A stretch of DNA of 64,000 nucleotides. Origin: Labrys sp. KNU-23. GTDB lineage: Bacteria; Pseudomonadota; Alphaproteobacteria; Rhizobiales; Labraceae. Made by a program: the position numbers and the translations under genes. A model generated the notes under the pieces. That model did no database searches. It saw nothing but the letters and a program-made list of their open reading frames with translations, and was not told where the DNA came from. The stretch covers positions 124,001 to 188,000 of the forward strand of contig NZ_CP043489.1 in NCBI RefSeq assembly GCF_008330945.1, read 5' to 3'. Position 1 is the stretch's first letter; each line of letters starts with the position of its first letter. Shown here in pieces: positions 1-9,763 of the stretch.

Positions 1-132
1 TTTGGCGGACTGTTCGCCGCCCCCTTCGCAGCCTTGCTGGTCAAGAAGCTTCCGACGCGCGCCCTGCTCATCATCGTCGGCGTGCTGATCACCTCTCTCA
101 GCGCCTGGAACCTCTGGAAGGCTCTCGCCTGA
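1..132 (+). CDS. TauE/SafE family exporter, C-terminal fragment
   Basis: The reading frame is open from the window edge and stops at TGA 130-132, giving the last 43 residues of a membrane protein. The fragment has the glycine/alanine-rich stretch GGLFAAPFAALLVKKLP followed by one hydrophobic helix (about ALLIIVGVLITSLSAW), which is the usual C-terminal end of TauE/SafE (DUF81) sulfite/sulfonate exporters. The N-terminal part lies outside the window, so the substrate cannot be judged. It converges on ntrX across a 90-base gap that holds a hairpin. Confidence 0.6.
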   Translation, partial: FGGLFAAPFAALLVKKLPTRALLIIVGVLITSLSAWNLWKALA

Positions 133-163
133 GTGCCACGGCGTTTTGCAGTGCCTTCGGGCC

Positions 164-189
164 GGGCCGCGCTTGTCTTGTGGCGGCCC
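164..189. terminator. Hairpin between convergent tauE-like gene and ntrX
   Basis: GGGCCGC (164-170) pairs perfectly with GCGGCCC (183-189) around a 12-base loop. It lies between two converging genes, so a shared terminator is the natural reading, although there is no clear T-run. Confidence 0.4.
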
Positions 190-221
190 TGCTTCCTTAT
201 TCCCTCACGAATGTTGCCCGC

Positions 222-1592
222 TTACGCTCCCACGCCGAGTGATTTCAGCTTGCGATGCAGGGCCGAGCGCTCCATGCCGACAAACTCGGCCGTGCGGGAG
301 ATGTTGCCGCCGAAGCGATTGATTTGCGCGATCAGATATTCGCGTTCGAACAATTCGCGCGCATCGCGCAATTGCAGGCCCATCAATTGCTCGCCTCCCT
401 GCCCGTTCGGGCGGGTCGGCATCAGCGCGCCGATCTCCGGCGGCAGCATTTCAGCGGAGATGATGGCATCGGGGTCGCCGCCCACCAGGATCATCAACCG
501 CTCGATATTGTTGCGAAGCTGGCGAACATTGCCGGGCCATTCATGCGATTGCAGCACCGCCATGGCGTCGGGGCCGACCACGCGCCGCGGCAAGCCGGTC
601 GCCTGGCCGATCTGTGCCTGGAAATAATCGACCAGTTCCGGGATGTCCTCACGGCGCTCCGACAGGCCGGGCACGCGGATCGGCACCACGGAAAGGCGAT
701 GCAGCAGATCCTCGCGGAAGCGTCCGTCGGCCACTTCCTCGGTCAGGTCGCGTGAGGTCGAGGTGATGATGCGCACGTCGACATGCACCTTGGTGGCGCC
801 GCCGACGCGGGAGAAATTCTGGTCTATCAGCACCCGCAGGATCTTGCCCTGCGTTTCGCGAGGCAGGTCGGCCACCTCGTCGAAGAACAGCGTGCCGCCA
901 TGGGCCTCCTCGAAAGCACCGACCTTGCGGGCGCGCCCCTCGCCGCCCTCCACGCCGAACAGCTCGGTTTCCATGGTCTCCGGCAGAATCGACGCCGAGT
1001 TGAGCACCACGAAAGGTCCCTCGGCCCGCTGCGAGGCCTGATGGATGGTACGGGCCGCCAGTTCCTTGCCCGATCCGGGCGGGCCGGCAATCAGGATGCG
1101 GCTATTGGTCGGCGCGGTCTTTTCGATCACTTGCCGAAGCTGGTTCATGGCCGAGGAGCGCCCGATCATCTTGGAAGCGCTGCCCGAGATCTGACGCAAC
1201 TGGTTGACCTCGCGGCGCAGGCGCGAGGTTTCCAGGGCACGCTCGGCGACCAGCACCAGCCTGTCGGCCTTGAATGGCTTTTCGATGAAGTCATAGGCAC
1301 CGATCTTGATCGCTGCCACCGCGGTCTCGATATTGCCGTGGCCCGAGATCATCACCACCGGAACGTCGGGATGCTCGGCCTTCAGCACCTCCAGGAGCTG
1401 AAGGCCGTCGAGACGCGACCCCTGCATCCAGATGTCCAGGAACACCAGATGTGGCCGGCGCTGGGCGACGGTGCCCAGGGCATCGTCGGCATCCTTTGCG
1501 GTTCGGGTGCCATGGCCTTCATCCTCGAGGATGCCGGCAACGAGCTCTCGGATATCGGCCTCATCGTCAACGATCAGAATGTCGGTCGCCAT
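222..1592 (-). CDS. ntrX: Nitrogen regulation response regulator NtrX
   Basis: 456-residue response regulator, partner of the NtrY kinase encoded just upstream. A receiver domain spans residues 1-120 (acidic D9/D10, phospho-acceptor D53, K105). An AAA+ domain follows at about 142-375, with Walker A GPPGSGKE (170-177) and Walker B LFFDE (235-239). A Fis-type helix-turn-helix closes the protein (about 415-452). The sigma-54 contact loop GAFTGA is absent: the equivalent stretch after ELFG reads VEGGEGRARKVGAFEE. This is usual for alphaproteobacterial NtrX and suggests action at sigma-70 promoters. Start is ATG at 1592, and 134 bases separate it from ntrY, so the two are probably one operon. The trkA and hfq genes that often follow ntrX in rhizobia are not here. 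Confidence 0.95.
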   Translation of the reverse strand: MATDILIVDDEADIRELVAGILEDEGHGTRTAKDADDALGTVAQRRPHLVFLDIWMQGSRLDGLQLLEVLKAEHPDVPVVMISGHGNIETAVAAIKIGAYDFIEKPFKADRLVLVAERALETSRLRREVNQLRQISGSASKMIGRSSAMNQLRQVIEKTAPTNSRILIAGPPGSGKELAARTIHQASQRAEGPFVVLNSASILPETMETELFGVEGGEGRARKVGAFEEAHGGTLFFDEVADLPRETQGKILRVLIDQNFSRVGGATKVHVDVRIITSTSRDLTEEVADGRFREDLLHRLSVVPIRVPGLSERREDIPELVDYFQAQIGQATGLPRRVVGPDAMAVLQSHEWPGNVRQLRNNIERLMILVGGDPDAIISAEMLPPEIGALMPTRPNGQGGEQLMGLQLRDARELFEREYLIAQINRFGGNISRTAEFVGMERSALHRKLKSLGVGA

Positions 1593-1726
1593 CGTCTAGT
1601 TCCTGCTTGCATGAGGTGAATCCAGCGCGCCCGCCTCGCACGAGACAGGGCGCGCCGCCCGCAAACGCTTTGCAATCGCGCATCGGAATGATCCGTCGTC
1701 GCCGTGCGGGAAGTCTTGTAGAACCG

Positions 1727-4036
1727 TCATTGCGCGGCCTCGTTGTTGGCCGTTGCCTCCATCGGGAACCACAGACGCATCATGGCGCCGTGGCCGCCAT
1801 CGGCCACCGCCGGCGCATCGAGCAGCTCGATGCCGCCGCCATGCTCCTCCATGATCTTGCCGACGATGGCGAGGCCGAGGCCGGTGCCTTTCTCGCGCGT
1901 GGTGACATAGGGTTCCAGCAGCTTCTGCCGGTTTTCCTTGGGCAGGCCAATGCCATTGTCAATCACCTCCACGGCGATATCCGCTTCCCGGCGCACCACA
2001 CGCACGTCGACGGTCCCAGGGCCTTTGCGATCGTCGGGCCGACCGGCAATGGCCTCCGTGGCGTTCTTCACGATATTGGTGACGGCCTGCGAGAGCAGGC
2101 GCCGGTCGAATCGGGCTATGATCGGCTCGGGCGGCGGCTGGTAGTTGAAACTGATGTCGGGATAGCCGATGCGCATCATGAACACGACCTGTTTCACCAT
2201 CTCGCCGAAATCCTCGCTCTCGATCGAGGGCTTGGGCATGCGGGCGAAGGAGGAGAATTCGTCGACCATGCGCTTGATGTCGTCGACCTGGCGCACGATG
2301 GTGTCGGTGCATTGGTCGAAGACCTCGCGGTCCTCGACGATGACCTTGCCGTATTTGCGCCGGATGCGTTCCGCCGAGAGCTGGATCGGCGTCAGCGGAT
2401 TCTTGATCTCATGAGCGATGCGGCGAGCCACGTCAGCCCAGGCTGAGCTGCGCTGTGCCACCACGAGCTCGGTGATGTCGTCCAGTGTCACCACATAGCC
2501 ATGCTCGCGCATGGTGGACTGCTCGGAGGTGACCCGCACGGTGAGATTGCGCTCGCGCCCGTCGCGATTGATGGTGATCTGGCCCTGCACCAGCCGCGAC
2601 CTCGTGCCGAGCGCGTCGGCAAGATAGGTCGACAGCTCAGGCATCACCTCGGCCAGGGGGCGGCCGACGGCGGACTGGCGCGATTTGATCCAGGTGCTGG
2701 CGAGCGGGTTGACCACGGTTATCTTGCCTTCGTCATCGATGCCGATCACGCCGGTCGAAACGCCGGACAGCACCGCCTCGATGAAGCGCCGGCGGCTGTC
2801 GAGCAGGTCGTTGGCCCCGAGCAGATCGTTGCGCTGGGTGCGCAGCGTATCCGTCATGTTGTTGAAGGTGTCGCCGAGCTTGCCGAGATCGCCCGAACGT
2901 CGCTCAACCGGCACATGCACGTTGAGATTGCCGCTGCCGACCTGGTCAGCCGCGCTGATCAGGCGCCGGATCGGCTCCACCAGGCGGTTGGCAAAGGACA
3001 GGCCGATCCAGATCGCCGCCAGCAGCATGTTGAGAGCGATGATGGCATAGAGCAGCGCGAAATTGACCTGGGTCGGGAAGCGGGATGCCTTCAAATTCTC
3101 GAAGCGGGCCGAGTCTTCGCCGGTCTGCCGGATATATTCGGCGATCTTGGGGTCGAAGGGCCGGACGATGAAGAGATAGCGATCGGTGTAGGCCGCCAGC
3201 TTGATGATCTGGCCCGTGACGTTCTGCGTGCCGGGGTCGATGCGAACGGCGGGCTGCTGGTCGGCGGCGGCAAGGGCCGGAAACAGCTTTGCCGGCAGGA
3301 AGAAGGGCAAGCTTCCGGGCACATAGGACTGGTCGGTTACAGTCCCCCCACGGGTCAGGATCATGGCACTCGACAGGCCGTAATTCACGGCGAGCATGTC
3401 GAACAGGCGTTGGAATTGCGATCTGTCCGCCGCGTAGAGCGGCGAATATTTGTTGAGGTCGGCCGCCATCGACAGGCCAGCGAACCGCAATTGCTGGGCC
3501 TGCTCGTCCTGATAGGAATTGGCGACCGCGACGGAGGTGTTGACGATATTGCTGACGCGCGTCGAGAAGAGATTGTCGAGGCCGCGGTCGAGCGAGATGA
3601 TCGCCACCGTCGCCAGCAGCAGAACCGGCACGGCGGAGACGATGGAGAACAGCCCGATCACCCGCATATGCAGCGCTGCGCCGGCCTGCCCGCGACGCCT
3701 CGCGACGATCAGATTGCCCGCTTCGACCGCCAGCAGCACCAGCAGCGCCACGATGAAGGAGGCATTGACGATGAACAAGGCATCGATGGCGTTGCTATAG
3801 GCGATATCGGTATTGGGCGCCTGTACGGCTGCGTCGATGCCCAAATAGAAGCGAAGATCTGCGACCGTGCTCTTGAGCAGCAACGAAACCGGCTCGACAT
3901 CGACCAACACGAAGAAGGTGCCGATCGCCGAAGCGACCGAAAGAATGACCAGGCCGAAACCAAGCAGGCCGAGGCGTCGCGCCGGCATGCTGGCGACGTC
4001 TGGCACCGTTTGCTGGGCGTTGTCTGCAACTGCCAT
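1727..4036 (-). CDS. ntrY: Membrane sensor histidine kinase NtrY
   Basis: Large sensor kinase of the NtrYX pair, inner membrane. Transmembrane segments lie at about residues 25-47, 85-109, 124-148 and 327-349, with a periplasmic loop of roughly 180 residues between the third and fourth. These are followed by a HAMP linker (about 350-400), a PAS domain, the H-box [13 protein letters not shown] with the phospho-accepting His near residue 542, and an HATPase domain with N and G boxes (TNIVKNATEAI, DNGIGLPKENR, GTGLGLAIV). The ATG at 4036 is chosen because GAGGA sits about ten bases upstream. The frame can be extended to a TTG at 4105, giving 23 more residues of unconvincing sequence. In most rhizobia ntrY follows ntrC directly. 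Here two unrelated genes lie between them. Confidence 0.93.
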   Translation of the reverse strand: MAVADNAQQTVPDVASMPARRLGLLGFGLVILSVASAIGTFFVLVDVEPVSLLLKSTVADLRFYLGIDAAVQAPNTDIAYSNAIDALFIVNASFIVALLVLLAVEAGNLIVARRRGQAGAALHMRVIGLFSIVSAVPVLLLATVAIISLDRGLDNLFSTRVSNIVNTSVAVANSYQDEQAQQLRFAGLSMAADLNKYSPLYAADRSQFQRLFDMLAVNYGLSSAMILTRGGTVTDQSYVPGSLPFFLPAKLFPALAAADQQPAVRIDPGTQNVTGQIIKLAAYTDRYLFIVRPFDPKIAEYIRQTGEDSARFENLKASRFPTQVNFALLYAIIALNMLLAAIWIGLSFANRLVEPIRRLISAADQVGSGNLNVHVPVERRSGDLGKLGDTFNNMTDTLRTQRNDLLGANDLLDSRRRFIEAVLSGVSTGVIGIDDEGKITVVNPLASTWIKSRQSAVGRPLAEVMPELSTYLADALGTRSRLVQGQITINRDGRERNLTVRVTSEQSTMREHGYVVTLDDITELVVAQRSSAWADVARRIAHEIKNPLTPIQLSAERIRRKYGKVIVEDREVFDQCTDTIVRQVDDIKRMVDEFSSFARMPKPSIESEDFGEMVKQVVFMMRIGYPDISFNYQPPPEPIIARFDRRLLSQAVTNIVKNATEAIAGRPDDRKGPGTVDVRVVRREADIAVEVIDNGIGLPKENRQKLLEPYVTTREKGTGLGLAIVGKIMEEHGGGIELLDAPAVADGGHGAMMRLWFPMEATANNEAAQ

Positions 4037-4164
4037 TCGAACGCCGTCCTCGCTCCTGTTGTCGACCGGCCAGCCGGATGATTCCAAGCTGAGTGATTCT
4101 TGCAACAGTGTTGCCGAATTGTAACAGAATCAAGGCGAAACTGACGGGGTAGCGTAATCAGGGC

Positions 4165-5241
4165 TCAAGCAAACGCTTCCTGCTCGCCGATCACGACCTC
4201 GGCCGCCGCCTTGGCGGCATTGCAGAGCCAGTCCCTCCCACGCTCGCGCAAATCCTGCTGCAGCGCCGGCAATCTGTGCGGATCGTCGGCATGGCAATTG
4301 GCGATTTCCTGTCCCATCAATGTAAGCATGCGAGGCGACAGGAACTCTTCGGCCGAAATTTTCACTTCCAGCTTGCGACTATTGGGTGACAGGCGTCGCA
4401 CCAGGACGGCATCCTTCACCCCGAAATGCGGGTCGGGTGCCCGGCAGCGGCCGGTCGCAATCATCTCGACCAGGATTGCCTTGGCCTGGGGATCGAAGCG
4501 ATAAGACCAGGCCGAGATGGTCAACCTCTTGGCCTCGCGCAGGACCGGCCCGCCCCGCCACTCGCTGCAGGCCACGAAACGCGCCCGGCCAAGACTGCCG
4601 GTTCCCGCCTGCCGGGGAGCGAAACGACATTCGCCCTGGGGGTCGGGCATCGAGGCCCGCAGCCGCTCCTCGTAATCGAGCCTGATGGGTTTTCGCGTCT
4701 TGATGTCGAACTTGCTCCAGAACGCCCTGCGCTCCGATTCCGACAGCAGCACTGTCTTGCGCAGCCATTTATGGTCGCGTTCAAGCACGATGGGGCCCGG
4801 ATTGGCCAGTCCTCCGGCATAGCCGGTCGCAATCGCCTGGCAGATCTCCCCCGCCGGCGGATCGCCTCTGCCTCGTGCCAGCAGCGCACTTGTGGCAAGC
4901 CGCACGAGATCGAGCACATAGGGCATGACGGCGGCATCGTCGAAATCATTGGCTCCCCAGATCAGCCGTCCTTCGCCATCGCGCCAGGTGCCGAAATTCT
5001 CCAGATGGGTGTCGCCGATCGCCAGGACTTCCGGGGCGTTCGCAAGCTCCGGGCAGGTCTCCAGGATCGTCTCGGCCCAACGCCAATAGGTCGCGCGCAG
5101 AAAGGCGAAGGCGCCGCTGCGCATCTTGCCGTGTTTTTCCTTCAGGTCCGCCTCGACGAAATCGGCACCGATCTCTCCCCTCAGCCAGTTTTCATAGGCG
5201 AGCGCTGAGGCCCTGATTGTGTTCATGCCTGCATCCAGCAT
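4165..5241 (-). CDS. DUF2252 family protein
   Basis: 358 residues matching the DUF2252 (COG4320) family. Diagnostic motifs are GDTHLENFG (76-84) and NDFDDA (98-103), followed by a YVLDLVRLATS helix. These resemble the catalytic and metal-binding loops of aminoglycoside-phosphotransferase and kinase-like folds, so nucleotide-dependent phosphotransfer is possible, but the family has no settled function. Start is ATG 5241; an in-frame ATG at 5226 is an equally good choice. The gene is divergent from the phospholipase D-like gene, with 142 bases between the two starts. The pair separates ntrC from ntrY. Confidence 0.8.
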   Translation of the reverse strand: MLDAGMNTIRASALAYENWLRGEIGADFVEADLKEKHGKMRSGAFAFLRATYWRWAETILETCPELANAPEVLAIGDTHLENFGTWRDGEGRLIWGANDFDDAAVMPYVLDLVRLATSALLARGRGDPPAGEICQAIATGYAGGLANPGPIVLERDHKWLRKTVLLSESERRAFWSKFDIKTRKPIRLDYEERLRASMPDPQGECRFAPRQAGTGSLGRARFVACSEWRGGPVLREAKRLTISAWSYRFDPQAKAILVEMIATGRCRAPDPHFGVKDAVLVRRLSPNSRKLEVKISAEEFLSPRMLTLMGQEIANCHADDPHRLPALQQDLRERGRDWLCNAAKAAAEVVIGEQEAFA

Positions 5242-5383
5242 CCGGGTAGTCGAGTGTAGGGCGTGGCCGAGCCGAACGATAGCGGATCTGTCGCCTTCCT
5301 TCTGTCACGCAATGGTCGAGTGCCTGTGTTCTATCTCGCCTGCAAAGGTCCGGCGATCGACATGCAAAGCAGGAGAAGCAGGC

Positions 5384-7096
5384 ATGCGGGCAGAAGCAAC
5401 GAATGGCGATTTTGCACTGCGCGCCATCGCCGGCAGTCATGTGGTGCTGCTGGCGATCGATGCCGCCGTCGAGGCCCGCCGCGGCCTGCTCGGCTTCGCC
5501 ATCAAACGCACCGATGTCACCGAAGACCAGTCCTATTGGCTGAGCGGCACGAAGCTGTTTCGCGAGGTGGTTCCCGAACCGCGTCCGGGGCAAAAATATT
5601 CCACGCTGGAACACCCTGTCCAGAGCTTCCTGTGGAGCGACTACACTGCCAAACCCGGCCGTCCCTATGGCTTCCTGATCCGGCCCGTCTACGGCACGCC
5701 GAAGAACCTGCGCTATGGCAAGGATATCGAGGTCGAGGTTACGACCGAGAGCGAGGACGGCGGCAAGCACGCCGTCTACTTCAATCGCGGGGCCATTGCG
5801 AGCCAGGCCTTCGCCGAGAAATTCGGCAATCGAGGCCCGGCTGATCCCGATGACAGCCATGATCGCACCACCCAATGGCTTTCGCGTGGCCTGCTCGAGG
5901 CCGCTCTCGACTTCATCGCCGACACTCGCCCGGGAGAAAGCCTGCGCGTCGCTGCCTATGAATTCAGCTATGCGCCGATCCTGAATGCCTTGGCTGCTGC
6001 TCACGAACGCAAGGTCGATGTCGCGATCGTCTACGAAGCCGGGCAGGAAACCGTAAAAGGCGAACGCAAGGATACCGAGGCCACCAGGGCCAACGCCGCA
6101 GCCATCAAGGCGGCCGGCCTGCCCAAGGCGATCCTGCTGCCGCGCACCCACCGCAACGACATTCCGCACAACAAATTCATCCTGCGCCTGTCGGACGACC
6201 CGGCGCGTGTCGCGCTGTGGACCGGTTCGACCAACTTCACGGCATCGGGCTTTCTCGGGCAGAGCAATGTCGGCCATCTCGTGCGGGATACAGTGCTTGC
6301 CGCCCATTATCTCGCTTACTGGGAAAAGCTTGCGGCGGACACGGAATGGAAGCCGCTACGACAATGGGTCGGGGCCGAGAATGCTGCGCCGCGAGGCGAA
6401 GTCCCGCCGGGCACGGTCACCCCGCTATTCAGTCCACGCCCCGACGACAGCCTGCTTGCCTGGTATGCCGACCGCATCCGCACGGCCCGGCAAACCGTGA
6501 TGTTGACGGCCGCCTTCGGCGTGAACGCCACCCTGGCCAAAGCCTTTGCCGAGGACGTCGATTTCCTGCGCTACATCCTGCTCGAAAAGCCGCTCGATAC
6601 CAAGGCGGAGAAACTACTGGGCAGGGATACCGACCTTCAGATCGCCAATGGCGCCGCTCTCGGCAAGACGACGCTGCGGGCCAAGGTTCCCGGCTGGAAG
6701 CTCGACAGATGGTTCCTGGAGGAAGGGCATTACCGTTATGAGGGCAATGTCTTCTACATCCACACCAAGATCCTTTTGATCGATCCGCTGTCGAACGATC
6801 CCCTGGTCATCAGCGGCTCGGCGAACTTCTCGAAGAACTCCCTCGTCAACAATGACGAGAACATGCTGCTCATCCGCGGCGACACGCGCGTCGCCGACAT
6901 CTACATGACGGAGTTCGACCGCATCTTCCGCCATTTCTATTTCCGCAATGTCGCCAACCAGCTCGCGCTCAAGGGCAGCGAAGGAACGCAGGCGATCTTC
7001 CTCGACCCGACCGACGCATGGGCCGCCGAGAACTTCGATCCCGACCGCATGAAATCCAAGCGGCGCAAGCTCTTCTTCCCGCAATCGCCGAATTGA
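5384..7096 (+). CDS. Phospholipase D-like domain protein
   Basis: 570-residue protein of the phospholipase D superfamily, whose members hydrolyse or transfer phosphodiester bonds using two HKD motifs. The C-terminal motif is canonical (HTKILLID, His near residue 460, followed by GSANFS and an Asn). The N-terminal one is HNKFILRLSD (His near 262) with GSTNFTASG behind it, so the Asp is displaced by two positions. Residues 1-165 form an N-terminal region I do not recognise. No signal peptide is evident. The start at ATG 5384 has AGGAGA just upstream; longer versions overlap the divergent DUF2252 gene. It converges on ntrC with only 15 bases between stop codons. Substrate (lipid or nucleic acid) cannot be told. 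Confidence 0.8.
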   Translation: MRAEATNGDFALRAIAGSHVVLLAIDAAVEARRGLLGFAIKRTDVTEDQSYWLSGTKLFREVVPEPRPGQKYSTLEHPVQSFLWSDYTAKPGRPYGFLIRPVYGTPKNLRYGKDIEVEVTTESEDGGKHAVYFNRGAIASQAFAEKFGNRGPADPDDSHDRTTQWLSRGLLEAALDFIADTRPGESLRVAAYEFSYAPILNALAAAHERKVDVAIVYEAGQETVKGERKDTEATRANAAAIKAAGLPKAILLPRTHRNDIPHNKFILRLSDDPARVALWTGSTNFTASGFLGQSNVGHLVRDTVLAAHYLAYWEKLAADTEWKPLRQWVGAENAAPRGEVPPGTVTPLFSPRPDDSLLAWYADRIRTARQTVMLTAAFGVNATLAKAFAEDVDFLRYILLEKPLDTKAEKLLGRDTDLQIANGAALGKTTLRAKVPGWKLDRWFLEEGHYRYEGNVFYIHTKILLIDPLSNDPLVISGSANFSKNSLVNNDENMLLIRGDTRVADIYMTEFDRIFRHFYFRNVANQLALKGSEGTQAIFLDPTDAWAAENFDPDRMKSKRRKLFFPQSPN

Positions 7097-7111
7097 TCCC
7101 GGCTCCGCGCC

Positions 7112-8551
7112 TCACCGGATGGCGCGGATGACCTGGATATCGAGGTCGCGGATCTTCTTGCGCAGCGTGTTGCGGTTGACGCCGAGGAGTTCGGCCGCCT
7201 TGATCTGGTTTCCGCGTGTCGCGGCGAGCGCGGCGCCGATCAACGGCTCCTCGATGTCGCGCAGCACCCGGTGATAGAGGCCGGGTGGCGGCAGATCGTC
7301 GCCGAACTTGCTGAAATAGCGTGTCATGTGGCGTTCGACCGAGGCCGACAGGGTTTCATCGGCCGAGCTTTCCGCTTCCAGCGGCATGGTCTCGGAGGTC
7401 GCCAGTTCCTGCTCGATGATCGCGGCCGTCAACGTCTCCTGCGGATAGAGAGCGCAGAGCCGGCGCACCAAATTTTCGAGTTCGCGCACATTGCCCGGCC
7501 AGCGATGGCGCTTGAGGCGCTCGACGGCCGAGACATCCAGATGCTTGGGCGGCAAGCCCTCCCGCTCCACCAGCTTGAAGAAATGGCGGGCAAGGTCCGG
7601 CACGTCCTCAGCCCGCTCGCGCAAAGGCGGCAGGCGCAGCGGCACGACATTGAGGCGGAAGAACAAATCCTCGCGGAACAGGCCCTGCTGGATCAGGATG
7701 CGCAGATCCTTGTTGGTGGCGGCGACGATGCGCACATCGGTCTTGATCGGCGTCCGCCCGCCCACGGTGGTGTATTCGCCCTGCTGCAGGACGCGCAACA
7801 GGCGCGTCTGCGCTTCCATCGGCATGTCGCCGATTTCGTCGAGGAACAACGTGCCGCCCTCGGCCTGCTCGAACCGCCCTACGGAACGGGCATTGGCGCC
7901 GGTGAAGGCCCCCTTCTCATGACCGAACAATTCGGATTCGATCAGGTCGCGCGGGATCGCCGCCATGTTGATGGCGACGAAGGCGCCGCTGCGGCGTTTG
8001 CCGTAATCATGCAAAGCGCGAGCCACGAGCTCCTTGCCGGTGCCGGATTCACCCGAGATCATGACGGTCAGGTCGGTCTGCATCAGACGGGCAAGGACGC
8101 GATAGATTTCCTGCATTGCCGCCGAACGACCGACCAGCGGCATGCTCTCGGCTTCCTCGCCCGAGCGCGGCGCCGGCTTGCCGCGGGGCTCGCTCAGGGC
8201 GCGGCCGACGATGGCGATCAGTTCCTTCAGATCGAAGGGCTTGGGCAGATAGTCATAGGCGCCCTTCTCGGAAGCCCGGATTGCCGTCATCAGCGTGTTC
8301 TGGGCCGACATCACCACGACGGGCAGTTCCGGTCGCACCTTCTTGATGCGCGGCAGCATGTCGAAAGCGTTCTCGTCCGGCATCACCACATCGGTGATGA
8401 CCAGATCCCCCTCGCCCTGGCTGACCCAGCGCCACAGCGTTGTGGCGTTCCCGGTCGAGCGTACTTCATAACCGGCGCGCGACAGGGCCTGGTTGAGCAC
8501 GGTCCGGATGGCGGCGTCGTCATCGGCGACGAGAATACTGCCTGCCTGCAT
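7112..8551 (-). CDS. ntrC: Nitrogen regulation response regulator NtrC
   Basis: 479-residue sigma-54 enhancer-binding protein that activates nitrogen-assimilation genes when phosphorylated by NtrB. The receiver domain has D11/D12 and phospho-acceptor D54. The AAA+ domain has Walker A GESGTGKE (167-174), an intact GAFTGA loop (214-219) and Walker B TLFLDE. The C-terminal Fis helix-turn-helix ends in [21 protein letters not shown]. The intact GAFTGA contrasts with NtrX in the same cluster. It follows ntrB with a 96-base gap that holds a dispersed repeat. Start is ATG 8551. Confidence 0.96.
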   Translation of the reverse strand: MQAGSILVADDDAAIRTVLNQALSRAGYEVRSTGNATTLWRWVSQGEGDLVITDVVMPDENAFDMLPRIKKVRPELPVVVMSAQNTLMTAIRASEKGAYDYLPKPFDLKELIAIVGRALSEPRGKPAPRSGEEAESMPLVGRSAAMQEIYRVLARLMQTDLTVMISGESGTGKELVARALHDYGKRRSGAFVAINMAAIPRDLIESELFGHEKGAFTGANARSVGRFEQAEGGTLFLDEIGDMPMEAQTRLLRVLQQGEYTTVGGRTPIKTDVRIVAATNKDLRILIQQGLFREDLFFRLNVVPLRLPPLRERAEDVPDLARHFFKLVEREGLPPKHLDVSAVERLKRHRWPGNVRELENLVRRLCALYPQETLTAAIIEQELATSETMPLEAESSADETLSASVERHMTRYFSKFGDDLPPPGLYHRVLRDIEEPLIGAALAATRGNQIKAAELLGVNRNTLRKKIRDLDIQVIRAIR

Positions 8552-8566
8552 ACTCGGTTTTCCTAT

Positions 8567-8650
8567 GCGCTAAAGCGTTTTGCGATTTGAGCGTTTCAGT
8601 TCAAATCGCAAAGACGCGTCGAACCAAAGAGAAAGAACAACAAGCGTTCA
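8567..8650. repeat. Dispersed palindromic repeat, family 1, copy 1
   Basis: Begins GCGCTAAAGCGTTTTGCGAT and ends near CAACAAGCGTTC. It closely resembles copies at 51070 and 55500. Inside it TTTGCGATTTGA (8579-8590) is the exact inverse of 8601-8612, around a 10-base spacer. It fills the ntrB-ntrC gap and touches the 3' end of ntrB. Confidence 0.75.
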
Positions 8651-9763
8651 CGGCTGAAGGCGCTTTGCTTCGGAGTCGGAACGATACATGGGGAGAAGGA
8701 TGCGAAAGACCGTACGTTTGTTCTGGCTCTCGCATTCGACGATACCGCCGTGATCACCGACGATCTTGGCGACCAGGGCCAGCCCCAGCCCGGTGCCGCT
8801 GGTCTTGGTGGTGACGAAGGGATCGAACAGATAGGGCAGAAGATCGGACGCAACGCCGGGGCCGCTATCCTTGATGCAGACCTCGATGGGCAGGCTGACC
8901 CGCGAAGACGATCCCGGCACCGACAGGCGCACGCCCGGCTTGAAGCCGGTGGTCATGGTGATCTCGCCGTCCGTCGCACCGTCGATAGCCTCGGCGGCAT
9001 TCTTGACCAGGTTGAGGACGACCTGAACGAGCTGGTCCTTGTTGGCATGCACAGGCGGCAGAGAGGGGTCGTAATCCTCGATGAACTTGACTTTGCGGGC
9101 AAAGCCGGATTGGGCCAGCTTCTTCACATGCTCCAGCACGACATGGATGTTCACCGGGCTGCGCGCCACCGGGCGCTCATCCGAAAAAACCTCCATGCGG
9201 TCCACCAGCTTGACGATACGGTCGGCTTCCTCGCAGATCAGCTGCGTCAGTTCTCGATCGGCATCCTCGACCGACTGCTCCAGGAGCTGGGCCGCGCCCC
9301 GGATGCCGGAAAGCGGATTCTTGATCTCATGGGCCAGCATGGCCGCCAGTGCCGTCACCGAACGGGCAGCGCCACGATGGGTGAGCTGGCGATCCATCTT
9401 GTCGGCGATGGTGCGCTCCTGCAGCATGATCACCACGCCGCCGGACTGGTCCTGCATCGGCGCGACCTGGATGTCGACATGCCGCTCTCCCCCGATCCGG
9501 GGCGAGCCGAGATCGACGCGATATTCGTTCACGGGCGCATTGCGCTCGCGGACCTGATCGATCAGGGCCAGCAGCGGCGAGCCGAAAGGCAGCAGGTCCT
9601 TGATCAAATTGCGCCGCATCATCGGCGCGCTGACGTCGAAGAAGGCCTCGGCCGCCATGTTGGCATCGAGTACCCTGCCCTGTGCATCCACCGAGAGAAT
9701 GGCGTGGGGCAAGGCATTCAGGACAGCTTCGTGATTGGGCATGTGGCGCGGAAGGGCTGTCAT
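8648..9763 (-). CDS. ntrB: Nitrogen regulation sensor kinase NtrB
   Basis: 371-residue cytoplasmic histidine kinase/phosphatase that controls NtrC in response to PII proteins. There is an N-terminal PAS domain (about 10-120), an H-box [13 protein letters not shown] with the phospho-accepting His at residue 145, and a C-terminal HATPase domain ([26 protein letters not shown]). No membrane segments. Its ATG (9763) overlaps the dusB stop by four bases (ATGA), so translation of the two is probably coupled. Confidence 0.95.
   Translation of the reverse strand: MTALPRHMPNHEAVLNALPHAILSVDAQGRVLDANMAAEAFFDVSAPMMRRNLIKDLLPFGSPLLALIDQVRERNAPVNEYRVDLGSPRIGGERHVDIQVAPMQDQSGGVVIMLQERTIADKMDRQLTHRGAARSVTALAAMLAHEIKNPLSGIRGAAQLLEQSVEDADRELTQLICEEADRIVKLVDRMEVFSDERPVARSPVNIHVVLEHVKKLAQSGFARKVKFIEDYDPSLPPVHANKDQLVQVVLNLVKNAAEAIDGATDGEITMTTGFKPGVRLSVPGSSSRVSLPIEVCIKDSGPGVASDLLPYLFDPFVTTKTSGTGLGLALVAKIVGDHGGIVECESQNKRTVFRILLPMYRSDSEAKRLQP

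Noticed and set aside
2501..4081. A 526-codon plus-strand frame over ntrY
   Set aside because: Antisense to a clear histidine kinase; no recognisable protein features.
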